From Pseudomonas chlororaphis (GTDB lineage: Bacteria > Pseudomonadota > Gammaproteobacteria > Pseudomonadales > Pseudomonadaceae), in assembly GCF_000783395.1 (NCBI RefSeq), contig NZ_JSFK01000001.1, forward strand, positions 1 through 64,000: 64,000 nt of DNA. Direction: 5' to 3'. Under the pieces are notes generated by a model. The model was not told the origin of the DNA. It worked only from the letters and a program-made list of their open reading frames with translations, and did not search any database. This document shows positions 46,984 to 55,157 of the stretch, piece after piece. Both the position numbers and the translations under genes were made by a program. Each line of letters begins with the position of its first letter. The first letter of the stretch is position 1.

Positions 46984-47009
46984 CTGCCAAACCGTCCGCT
47001 GGTTGGCAG
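46984..47009 (-). promoter_or_regulatory. hairpin upstream of the DUF6124-related gene
   Basis: CTGCCAAACC and GGTTGGCAG form an about nine-base stem with one bulge in the 325-base gap between the two divergent genes. The rest of that gap holds a dyad GTGAA-CA-TTCAC and an AAAAAAAA tract, but no further gene or convincing promoter. Confidence 0.4.
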
Positions 47010-47269
47010 TGGTCGTGGAGCGTAACGCCCTGAGGAGGTGTTCACCAGTTCATCAAAGTCGACGCGTGTTGCGGGAATTTTCCTAGGACGTTCGATGTGG
47101 GAACGAGGGCGAACCGCGAATAAAAAAAACGGGTGTCGCCGTGCTCTCGGGCGGTCATTATGTTCAACGGAAACCATGGCGGGCTTCTCTGACACACGGT
47201 GCAGTGCCTCCCTTTAAAGCAAACACACGTCGATAAATCGGGAAGCTTTTTCTACAAGGAGTAGAAGGT

Positions 47270-47956
47270 ATGCTGAATCACGTTATCCCCCTGTTCCTGG
47301 CTGCGTTAGCTTTTGGCGCGCAGGCAGATGTCCAGATCCAGGTCATGCCCATTCCTGAGGATTTGAAAAATCTGAAGCCCGTCGCTGTTGCGCAGAGCGA
47401 TGTGGAGGCGCAAAAGCGGCTTGATCGAATCGACTCGATAGTTCAGCGGTTCCGCCTGAAAAAAGACGAAAAGTTCATCTATACAGGTCACTACTCATCC
47501 AGTCTTCTATTGGCGCCTCTGGTTGTTGTCTACAAGGTTTATCCAGAAGAAGTCCCCTTGAAAGTGGTCATGCTCAACATGCAAAGGGGCGATGCGCGCG
47601 TTTATACCGTTGATGTCGACGATATCCGGCCCTATTCAAGCTTCACAGCAGGTCCCCTCGACGGCAGGATCGCCGACGATGTCCTTAATCCCGGTGCCTC
47701 GGCTGCCCGGTCCAAAGCCTATTACAAGGAACGCTATGACACTTATCAGTCGTCGAGAATCAAGCTCGCTAGAAAAGTGGTAGCAAGCGACGCTTGTGAG
47801 ACGGTAACGAGTGTTGACCTCTACAACTTCAATCGCGAAGTGTTCACGGCGTTCTGCGGGAACGGTATGACCTTCAGTCAAACTCCGGCTGAAATAGTAT
47901 CCGGGCAAGCAATAGACCCAGTCCTAAAAACGTGGATGGTTAAACGGCCGCAGTAG
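47270..47956 (+). CDS. hypothetical exported protein
   Basis: The 228-residue protein has a signal peptide (MLNHVIPLFLAALAFGAQA|DV). The mature part is polar, with two cysteines in the C-terminal third (SDACETV, TAFCGNG) that could form a disulphide. It starts with AAGGAG upstream at a proper distance. Codon use and base composition are less GC-rich than the neighbours, so it may be acquired. No known family is recognised. Confidence 0.7.
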   Translation: MLNHVIPLFLAALAFGAQADVQIQVMPIPEDLKNLKPVAVAQSDVEAQKRLDRIDSIVQRFRLKKDEKFIYTGHYSSSLLLAPLVVVYKVYPEEVPLKVVMLNMQRGDARVYTVDVDDIRPYSSFTAGPLDGRIADDVLNPGASAARSKAYYKERYDTYQSSRIKLARKVVASDACETVTSVDLYNFNREVFTAFCGNGMTFSQTPAEIVSGQAIDPVLKTWMVKRPQ

Positions 47957-47985
47957 GTCGGAAGCTCGATGCCGGTGCGCCCGGC

Positions 47986-49392
47986 TCAAGGCATGTGGTC
48001 AGCCGCAAAATCAGCTTCTGACCGGGCGCGCAAACGGCCCTTGCGACAAGCCACTTGGAAACGCTCGAAGTCGCGTTCGTTTTGCGCGGTGTAACTTTGC
48101 GCGTATTTCAGCAGCGCATCGGCCAGCGCATCGCCTTTGCCAATGTAACCGCTGATTTGCGCCGCGAGGCCGGATGCCTTGGCATGTGCCCGGGCGAGGG
48201 CTCGGCCGCAAACACGTCCATAGGCGGCGAAGGTTTCGGCATCGAAGGTCTCAAGCTCAGCGGAGATTTTCATGTCGCGCAGTTGCCGGACATAGAAGTG
48301 CCGACCGCTGGGACCGGTGGTCCAGCCGAGAAACAGATCGCTGGCGGCCTGCATCAACCGCTGCCCCTCGACCACACGTTGGCCTTCGTGGCGCGTGCGC
48401 GATTTGATTTTGACGTAATCGGCGAGCACGGAACGTCGCGCTTCCTTGAACTGCAGGAACAACGGAAATTCCTGATCGTCGGTCAACAGCGCCACCAGAC
48501 AGCGTGTACCGACACTGCCGACGCCGACCACTTTGAAGGCCAGGTCCTGGGCGTGAAACCGTGAGAGCAACTCGCGACGGTCGGGTTGCAGAGTGTTTCG
48601 ATAATCACGCATGAACGCGTCGTAGAGCGGGCGCCAGTCCGACAACCGCAGCCAGTCATCGTCGGCGTCCAGCAGCGTCGTGTTTTTGTGCAGGTGGAAA
48701 ATTTCCGGCAGGTCATCGCGAATAATCAGACGACCACTGGCATCGCGCTCACTGATTTTGGGCAGCAGCTCGGCGTGGGTGCGCCGCTCAGCCTTTTCGA
48801 TGGCGCGCTCCACATGTTCGAGGGTACTTTTGCGCGCCTGCGCAAGCAGATCGTTGTAGCTGATGGACTCGTACCAGTTTTCCAGCGAACTCTGTTCGGC
48901 GCATTCCAGCAACGTCGTCTGATAGGCGCCGACCATTTCACGGCACACCTGTTCCTCGACCGATTCGCCGTGGCGCAAGTCACGGGCGGCCACCACGAAA
49001 CTCGCCGCGAGACGCTTGAGATCCCACTCCCACGGTCCGGGATGCGCTTCGTCGAAATCGTTGACGCTGAACAGCAAATTACGCTCAGGCGTGGCGAACC
49101 CCCCGAAATTCATCAGATGGCAGTCACCACAGATGGGCAAGTTCAGGCCCATGTTCGCCGTGCCCGACAAATCGTGCGCCTGCAACAAGGCATTGCCGCG
49201 AAAGAACGTGAACGGCGACACCAGCATGCGCCCGTAACGCAGTTCGACCAGCGCCTCGACGCGGCCCTGGCTGGAGGCCTTGATCAACGGAATCGGGTCA
49301 CGGTTCATCTTGCCGGTGGATGCCTGAGCGCTGCGCGAGCACTGCTTGCGGGCGTCTTTGCCTTGTTGCATGCGATCTTTGAGTGCGGTCAT
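47986..49392 (-). CDS. DUF2252-family protein
   Basis: The 468-residue protein matches DUF2252: FFRGNALLQAHDL near residue 65, then CGDCHLMNFGGFATPERNLLFSVNDFDEAHPGPWEWDLKRLAAS, and a C-terminal helical region with ARAHAKASGLAAQISGYIGKGDAL. The NFG/NDFDE/GPWEWDLKR segment resembles the catalytic loop of protein-kinase-like and aminoglycoside-phosphotransferase folds. The start at 49392 removes an implausible extension. Its substrate is unknown. It is convergent with the exported protein gene. Confidence 0.83.
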   Translation of the reverse strand: MTALKDRMQQGKDARKQCSRSAQASTGKMNRDPIPLIKASSQGRVEALVELRYGRMLVSPFTFFRGNALLQAHDLSGTANMGLNLPICGDCHLMNFGGFATPERNLLFSVNDFDEAHPGPWEWDLKRLAASFVVAARDLRHGESVEEQVCREMVGAYQTTLLECAEQSSLENWYESISYNDLLAQARKSTLEHVERAIEKAERRTHAELLPKISERDASGRLIIRDDLPEIFHLHKNTTLLDADDDWLRLSDWRPLYDAFMRDYRNTLQPDRRELLSRFHAQDLAFKVVGVGSVGTRCLVALLTDDQEFPLFLQFKEARRSVLADYVKIKSRTRHEGQRVVEGQRLMQAASDLFLGWTTGPSGRHFYVRQLRDMKISAELETFDAETFAAYGRVCGRALARAHAKASGLAAQISGYIGKGDALADALLKYAQSYTAQNERDFERFQVACRKGRLRARSEADFAADHMP

Positions 49393-49651
49393 GGGGGCTC
49401 GGTCTGACGCTAGGACGCTGTGAGTGTAGAAGCGCTTCCGGGGTTTATCCGCTGGCTTGAGTCCGGTGACAATCCCCATCTCGATGTTCGCAACGTAGAG
49501 GCTGCATCGCCGTGCGCGGATCAAATGTTGCTGGAGGGGCGTGTGTGCTTGAAGGAGAGGGGGTCCTTCAGGGAGCGGTTCACATAATTCTCACCTGAGT
49601 TTTGCCATGATTGTTGCCAATATCTCATCAGCCCGAGTGAGTGATTCCGTC

Positions 49652-50692
49652 ATGAATGTGAGCGTTCTCTACGCTTTGGTTGCGGCAGCATTGTTTGGCG
49701 CCAGTACGCCACTCGCCAAGCTGTTGGGGGTACAGATTTCACCGATTCTATTGGCCGGGTTGCTCTATCTGGGCAGCGGGCTGGGTTTGACCGTCCTGCG
49801 TTTTGCCCGCGATCGAGGCTGGCAGCGCTCCGGACTCGCCACCGGTGAATGGCCGTGGCTGATCGGAGCCATCGGCTTCGGCGGTGTACTGGCGCCAGTG
49901 GCATTGATGTTCGGTTTGACCAGAACATCCGGCGCGAGCGCGTCACTGATGCTCAATCTGGAATCAGTGCTCACGGCACTGTTGGCGTGGGTCGTGTTCA
50001 AGGAAAATGCCGATCGGCGAATCGTGATCGGCATGCTCGCCATCGTGGCCGGCGGTGTCGTGTTGTCATGGCCACAAGAGGCCGTGTCGGCGCAGGACTG
50101 GACAGGGCCGCTCGCCGTCGCCTTCGCCTGCTTTTGCTGGGCCATCGACAACAACCTGACGCGTAAGGTCTCTGCCTCGGATGCACTGTTTATCGCGGGC
50201 AGCAAAGGTCTTGTGGCGGGAGTGGTCAACTGCGGCCTGGCCTTGTTAATCGGCAAACAACTGCCCGCAGCCACCTCGCTGGTGCCCATCCTGCTGGTCG
50301 GGTTTCTCGGTTACGGCGTCAGCCTGGTGATGTTCGTCCTCGCCTTGCGCGGGCTGGGCAGTGCGCGCACGGGCGCGTACTTTTCCACCGCACCGTTTCT
50401 GGGCGCAGCGATCTCGATTCTGCTGCTGGGCGAGTCGGTATCGCTGATGTTCCTGCTCGCTGCAGGGTTGATGGCCGTGGGGGTATGGATTCACTTGATG
50501 GAGAACCATATTCATGAGCATCAGCACGAACGGCTCGAGCATGAACATCGCCACATACACGATGAGCATCACCAGCATACGCATGGGTTTGAATGGGATG
50601 GAGCGGAGCCGCACAGTCATTCGCATGTGCATACGCCGATGCGTCACCGGCATGCGCATTTTCCGGATGTGCATCATCGGCATGGGCATTGA
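49652..50692 (+). CDS. EamA/DMT-superfamily transporter with a histidine-rich tail
   Basis: The 346-residue protein has about ten membrane helices in the EamA (DMT) repeat pattern, such as LYALVAAALFGASTPLAKLL and a second-half segment ARTGAYFSTAPFLGAAISILLLGESVS. After the last helix, the final 61 residues hold about 23 histidines. Such tails in metal exporters bind divalent ions; RhaT/YdcZ-type DMT transporters normally lack them, so a metal role is possible but not shown. The start at 49652 (MNVSVLYAL) is chosen because the earlier ATG at 49607 adds a hydrophilic leader; neither has a clear ribosome site. Confidence 0.78.
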   Translation: MNVSVLYALVAAALFGASTPLAKLLGVQISPILLAGLLYLGSGLGLTVLRFARDRGWQRSGLATGEWPWLIGAIGFGGVLAPVALMFGLTRTSGASASLMLNLESVLTALLAWVVFKENADRRIVIGMLAIVAGGVVLSWPQEAVSAQDWTGPLAVAFACFCWAIDNNLTRKVSASDALFIAGSKGLVAGVVNCGLALLIGKQLPAATSLVPILLVGFLGYGVSLVMFVLALRGLGSARTGAYFSTAPFLGAAISILLLGESVSLMFLLAAGLMAVGVWIHLMENHIHEHQHERLEHEHRHIHDEHHQHTHGFEWDGAEPHSHSHVHTPMRHRHAHFPDVHHRHGH

Positions 50693-50744
50693 GGTGTGTG
50701 GGCGGGGTTGGTTTTCGGAAGGAGCTGGACAGGGCGGCCAGATG

Positions 50745-50775
50745 CGACAAAGCCCGCACTTGGCGGGCTTTGTCG
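50745..50775 (-). terminator. terminator hairpin of ssrA
   Basis: CGACAAAGCCCGC and GCGGGCTTTGTCG form a perfect 13-base stem with a five-base loop, just beyond the tmRNA 3' end. The T-tract forms part of the stem, so it can act on either strand. Confidence 0.75.
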
Positions 50776-50783
50776 TTGAGAGT

Positions 50784-51172
50784 TGGTGGAGCCGGGGGGA
50801 TTTGAACCCCCGTCCGCCAGTACTCCGCTGTCGGTACTACATGCGTAGCCGTTTCTATTAAGTTAACCCTCAGCGACCCGAAGGGCAGGGTGCTTTGGGC
50901 GAGTTGTGTAAGTTTTAGCCGCTTCGTCCACAACGTACTGCACGGCGATTCTGTTCTATATGACAATCATTTTGGGTTTACAGACATCCCCTGATGATTG
51001 CTGGACCCGAAGGTACCAGGAGCATTGTCAGCTGCAATTAAGCAGCGAGAGCAACACCGTATTGGTCGTCATTGGCAACTATAAGTAGTTGCAACAGTGG
51101 ATTTACGACTTCTGTTACCAAGTCGGCATGCACCTAAAGTTTCGCAACCGGCGTCGAATCCTAAACGGCCCC
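50784..51172 (-). ncRNA. ssrA: transfer-messenger RNA (tmRNA)
   Basis: tmRNA rescues stalled ribosomes together with SmpB by adding a degradation tag. Reading leftwards, the RNA begins GGGGCCG...AGGATTCGAC and ends with the T-arm GGGTTCAAATCCC and GGCTCCACCA. The acceptor stem pairs over seven bases. The tag reading frame encodes (A)NDDQYGVALAA followed by TAA. Pseudoknot regions lie on both sides of the tag. The smpB gene lies 9.3 kb further right. Confidence 0.97.
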
Positions 51173-51232
51173 GAACTCATTGCTCAGTACATCTGTTTGA
51201 GCAACAAGCGTGTGCAGTGTACGCCAATCGGC

Positions 51233-51264
51233 CCCCAAGGCCAACCCGAAGGTTAGCCTTGGGG
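51233..51264 (-). terminator. hairpin between ssrA and the small exported protein gene
   Basis: CCCCAAGGCCAACC and GGTTAGCCTTGGGG form a 14-base stem with one mismatch and a CGAA loop. The U-tract is weak. It lies right after the leftward gene stopping at 51270 and upstream of ssrA, so it should insulate the two. Confidence 0.5.
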
Positions 51265-51269
51265 TTTGA

Positions 51270-51548
51270 TCAATTGTTGGTGCCGCTGGCTTTCTGTAGA
51301 TCCAGTTTGGTTTTCGAGGTTTCTGCAACACAGTCGTCGATTCTGCCTTGGGCTTTGAGCGCCTGGGCCTTGCTCAAACTGGTTTCAGCAATCTGGATCT
51401 TTTCTGGCGAAGCTGCCAGCCCAGCCTTGAGATTGGTGATCTCTTGGATATTGGCATCACACAGATCGGCAGGCTTGCCGTCAGCAAAAGAAGTGGACGC
51501 CATCATCGATGCAGTAACGAACAGACCTAACAGTACAGAACGTTTCAT
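51270..51548 (-). CDS. small exported hypothetical protein
   Basis: The 92-residue protein has a signal peptide (MKRSVLLGLFVTASMMASTSFA|DG) and a short, mainly helical mature part with Cys30 and Cys73, which could form a disulphide. The middle is a lysine/alanine-rich helix (SLSKAQALKAQG). GGAG lies before the ATG. It is probably periplasmic. I recognise no named family. Confidence 0.72.
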   Translation of the reverse strand: MKRSVLLGLFVTASMMASTSFADGKPADLCDANIQEITNLKAGLAASPEKIQIAETSLSKAQALKAQGRIDDCVAETSKTKLDLQKASGTNN

Positions 51549-51678
51549 GTGTATCTCCTTGAACCGAGTGGGTCCAGACTGCGCTGGCCGTCAGGACGGG
51601 CAACCGTATGGAAGAAAAACCCCGATCAGGCGGGGTTAATCTGTGGACTACAGTCGAACTCAAGGGTTCTATTTTTCT

Positions 51679-54489
51679 TCAGCAGGCCTTCGCCCGGGTC
51701 ACACGGTCCACCAGATAGACCAGCCCGTGGTAGTCGATTCCGCCATGTTGCGTCAGGCCGATCTCACAGGTGCGGCTGGTGGAAATCCCCTCGCTGCAGT
51801 GCTGCACCGCATCCTTGAGCGTGCGCAGCGAGTGGCTGTTCAGCTCCGGCGTGGTGAAGCCCTTGTCACCGGCAAATCCACAGCAATGAATGCCTTCCGG
51901 GATCACCACGTTGTTGCTGCACTTGCGCGCCAGATCGATCAACGCCTGACTTTCGCCAAGGTGCTGAGTGCTGCAGGTCACGTGCACAGCAATCGGCGCG
52001 TCTTGCGGGGTGAAGTCGAGTCGATCAATGAGATGCGTACGGATAAAGCGCACCGGGTCGTACAGATCCAGACGGGTTTCTCCTACGTCCTGAACCAGAC
52101 GCAACGTGCACGGACTGGTGTCGCAATAGATCGGATCGAGACCGCCGCGACTGGCATGCAGCAGTGCGCTGATCAGCTCCTGACGCTTGTGTTCGGCTTG
52201 TTCGGCGTAGCCCTTAGAGGCGAAAGGCTGACCGCAGCAGAGGTTGTCCTGATTGTCCGGGAAGACCACTTGGTAACCGGCCTTTTCCAGCAAAGCACGG
52301 GTTTTGTCGTACAGCGACATCTGCTCTTTATCGCCCGCCGCCGGGCCCATGACTCGCGACACACACGCGGCCAGATAGACCACACGTGGACGTTCGTCCG
52401 AGACGCTGGGGCTGAAGCGAATGGCCTTCTCCGGTTGCGGCATCGCATTCGTCCACAACGGCACTTGGCCTTTGGACAGTCGCGTAATCGTTGCTGAAAG
52501 TTTCGCCAGACGCGGTGCGCCGAGCATCATCCGCGCACCGTTGGCCACGTGCAGAGTGAAGCGTGCGCCTTGCAGGGTCTTGGCGAAATTTCCTTCGATC
52601 CAGTCGGCGGTTTTCTGATGCGTTGCGTGCCTGCCACGAAGCTTTTTCACCAGCTCACCGGTATTGATGCCTACAGGACAGCGTTGCGCGCACAGACCGG
52701 TGGCGGCACAGGTTTCGATGCCTTGGTACTCGTAGGCTTTTTCCAGTTCGGTGGTGTCGACGCCAGCGCGTTTCTTCGCCTGAATATCACGCCAGATCAC
52801 GATGCGCTGACGCGGACTCAAGGTCAGTCCTTTCGACGGGCAGACCGGTTCGCAGAAACCGCATTCGATGCACTTATCCACAATCTCGTCGGCCGCTGGC
52901 AGCGGTTTCAAGTGTTTGAGATGGATCTGTGGATCTTCGCTGAGCACCACGTCCGGGTTGAGAATCCCGTTCGGGTCGAGCAGACGTTTGAGCTGCCACA
53001 TCAGTTGATAGGCGTCGCTGCCCCATTCCAGTTCCACGAACGGCGCCATGTTGCGGCCGGTGCCGTGTTCTGCTTTCAGCGAGCCACCGAATTCCACCGC
53101 GACCAGTTGCGCGACGTCGTCCATGAACGCTTGATAGCGTGCGACTTCTTCCGGGTTGTTGAAGCCTTGGGTGAAGACGAAGTGCAGATTGCCTTCCAGC
53201 GCGTGTCCGAAAAGGATCGCTTCGTCGTAGGCATGTTTATCGAACAACTCGATCAAGCGGTTCACGCCAATGGCCAGTTGTTCGACGGGGAAAGTCACGT
53301 CTTCGATGATCACCGTGGTGCCGGTTTTGCGCACGGCGCCGACGGCGGGGAAGGTGTCCTTGCGGATGGCCCAGAGCTTGGCATTTTCCACAGGGTCTTC
53401 GGTGAAATCGACCTGCTTTTCCACCGGGAAGCTACTGAGCGACGCCATGATTTGCGCCAGTTGTTCCTGCAACAAAGTAGAAGACGCGGCGCGGGATTCG
53501 ATGAGCAACGCGCAGGCATTGTTCGACAGCTGCTGTACGAAAGCAGGCATGCCCGGTTTTTCCTGCACCGAACGCAAACTGCGGCGATCCAGCAGTTCTA
53601 CGGCGGATACCGGTTGGCTTTTCAGCACGGTGACCGCGTTGCAGCAGGTTTCCACATCCGGGAAGACGATCAGCGCCGAGGCCTTGTTAGGGTGATCGAT
53701 CACGGTGTCGTAAGTCACCGCGCTGATGAAGCCGAGGGTGCCTTCTGAGCCGACCAGCAAGTGGCTCAAGATATCCACAGGCTCATCGAAATCCACCAGG
53801 GCATTCAGTGACAGGCCGGTGGTATTTTTCAGACGGTACTTGTGGCGGATTCGTGCAGCCAGTTCGGCATTGGCTCGGGTCTCGCGGCCTAACGTCGCCA
53901 AGCGCTCAAGCAGATCACCGTGGCTTACGCGGAATGCCGCGACACTTGCAGCGTCTTCGGTATCCAGGCGTGTGCCATCGGCCAGTACCAGACGAATTCC
54001 GGCCAGCGTGTGATAGGTATTTTGCGCAGTACCGCAGCACATACCGCTGGCATTGTTGGCAACAATGCCGCCAATTTTGCAGGCGTTGATCGACGCCGGA
54101 TCCGGGCCGATCTTGCGCCCGAACGGCGCCAGCCACGTGTTGGCCTGTGCGCCGATCACTCCCGGTTGCAGGCGGATTTGCGTGCCTTGGCCACGAATCT
54201 CGCGCGCGTTCCAGTTATCCCCAAGCACGATCAAAACGGAATCGCTGATCGCCTGACCGGAAAGGCTGGTGCCGGCAGCGCGGAAGGTCACCGGGACATG
54301 GTCGCGTTGAGCAAGTTTCAACACGCCCACGACTTCGTCTTCGGACTCGACGCGGATTACCAGCTGCGGAATCAGTCGATAAAAACTGGCATCGGTGCCG
54401 AAGGCCAGAGTCGATAACGGATCATCAAAGCGGCGCTCCGCTGGTATCAGTTGTTGCGCATCACGCAAGAAATTCGCTGGAAGCGTCAT
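51679..54489 (-). CDS. dld: D-lactate/D-2-hydroxyacid dehydrogenase, FAD and Fe-S
   Basis: The 936-residue protein oxidises D-lactate (or D-2-hydroxyacids) to pyruvate and sends electrons to the respiratory chain. Domains in order: FAD_binding_4 (TFRAAGTSLSGQAISDS), FAD-oxidase_C with the KAEHGTGRNMAPF loop, then a 4Fe-4S region (CIECGFCEPVCPSKGL; CAATGLCAQRCPVGIN) and a C-terminal CCG-type part (CTLR, CCGQPF, CCGFAG). It is the last gene of the lactate operon and overlaps lutC by four bases. This is the D-iLDH that accompanies LldABC in P. stutzeri. Confidence 0.9.
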   Translation of the reverse strand: MTLPANFLRDAQQLIPAERRFDDPLSTLAFGTDASFYRLIPQLVIRVESEDEVVGVLKLAQRDHVPVTFRAAGTSLSGQAISDSVLIVLGDNWNAREIRGQGTQIRLQPGVIGAQANTWLAPFGRKIGPDPASINACKIGGIVANNASGMCCGTAQNTYHTLAGIRLVLADGTRLDTEDAASVAAFRVSHGDLLERLATLGRETRANAELAARIRHKYRLKNTTGLSLNALVDFDEPVDILSHLLVGSEGTLGFISAVTYDTVIDHPNKASALIVFPDVETCCNAVTVLKSQPVSAVELLDRRSLRSVQEKPGMPAFVQQLSNNACALLIESRAASSTLLQEQLAQIMASLSSFPVEKQVDFTEDPVENAKLWAIRKDTFPAVGAVRKTGTTVIIEDVTFPVEQLAIGVNRLIELFDKHAYDEAILFGHALEGNLHFVFTQGFNNPEEVARYQAFMDDVAQLVAVEFGGSLKAEHGTGRNMAPFVELEWGSDAYQLMWQLKRLLDPNGILNPDVVLSEDPQIHLKHLKPLPAADEIVDKCIECGFCEPVCPSKGLTLSPRQRIVIWRDIQAKKRAGVDTTELEKAYEYQGIETCAATGLCAQRCPVGINTGELVKKLRGRHATHQKTADWIEGNFAKTLQGARFTLHVANGARMMLGAPRLAKLSATITRLSKGQVPLWTNAMPQPEKAIRFSPSVSDERPRVVYLAACVSRVMGPAAGDKEQMSLYDKTRALLEKAGYQVVFPDNQDNLCCGQPFASKGYAEQAEHKRQELISALLHASRGGLDPIYCDTSPCTLRLVQDVGETRLDLYDPVRFIRTHLIDRLDFTPQDAPIAVHVTCSTQHLGESQALIDLARKCSNNVVIPEGIHCCGFAGDKGFTTPELNSHSLRTLKDAVQHCSEGISTSRTCEIGLTQHGGIDYHGLVYLVDRVTRAKAC

Positions 54490-55157
54490 TGGTCCTCCAG
54501 GATCAGAACTACGAGGTCTTTCGGGCCGTGGGCGCCGTAAGCCAAGACCTGCTCGATGTCAGCGGTTTTCGACGGGCCGGACACCAGCAGCGCGTTGGTC
54601 GGCATGCCTTGCGCCCATTCGAATTCCTGCTGCACCTGATAGAAGTTGTCGCGGATTTCACTGGCCTTGAGCAGAGCGAAATGCACCGGCGGCACCAGGC
54701 TCATCAACCGTGGTTCTTCCCGAGTCGGCCACAAAATCAGACTGCCAGTGGCGGCGATCGCACCGAGGGTGCCGGTGAGGCTGGCCGGGGTGTCGTTGAA
54801 CAGCTCGGCTTTCCACTCTTCCATTGGCTTGTCGTAGGACTTCAGCGTCGGCAGGTCAGGATTGTTCGCCCAGTGCTGTGTGATTTTCTGCCCATGGACT
54901 GTAGTTGGCGCGATCAACAAACTCGGCAACTGACGATCACGCAACAATTGCGCAAGCAGCGCCGGCCACTCTTCGCCCGAGGTCATGTGAATCTCGGTGT
55001 GCACTGCTTCCATCAATTTGCGCAGTTGCGGGATGCGTTGTTCGGCGCTGTAGGTGTAGGGCTGCGTCACCAGATCGACATCGAAGTTGTCGGCAATCGG
55101 CGTGGTACCAGTCAGACTTTTCCGCAGCTTGCCGAGGATATTTTGCTTGGCGCTCAT
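54486..55157 (-). CDS. lutC: lactate utilization protein LutC (YkgG)
   Basis: LutC is the third subunit of the LutABC L-lactate oxidation complex. The 223-residue product has the LUD domain (DUF162) segments GAIAATGSLILWPTREEPRLMSLVPPVHFALLKAS and TNALLVSGPSKTADIEQVLAYGAHGPKDLVV. The ATG at 55157 coincides with the lutB stop region, supporting coupling. The gene shares ATGA with dld downstream. Confidence 0.92.
   Translation of the reverse strand: MSAKQNILGKLRKSLTGTTPIADNFDVDLVTQPYTYSAEQRIPQLRKLMEAVHTEIHMTSGEEWPALLAQLLRDRQLPSLLIAPTTVHGQKITQHWANNPDLPTLKSYDKPMEEWKAELFNDTPASLTGTLGAIAATGSLILWPTREEPRLMSLVPPVHFALLKASEIRDNFYQVQQEFEWAQGMPTNALLVSGPSKTADIEQVLAYGAHGPKDLVVLILEDQ

Noticed and set aside
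46941-47195. Open frame of 84 codons reading left in the 46.9-47.2 kb gap
   Set aside because: It overlaps the start of the 124-residue gene and its hairpin leader, has no clear ribosome site and a low-complexity basic product.
52549-53748. Open frame of 399 codons opposite dld
   Set aside because: Antisense to a gene with full FAD and Fe-S motifs; no support of its own.
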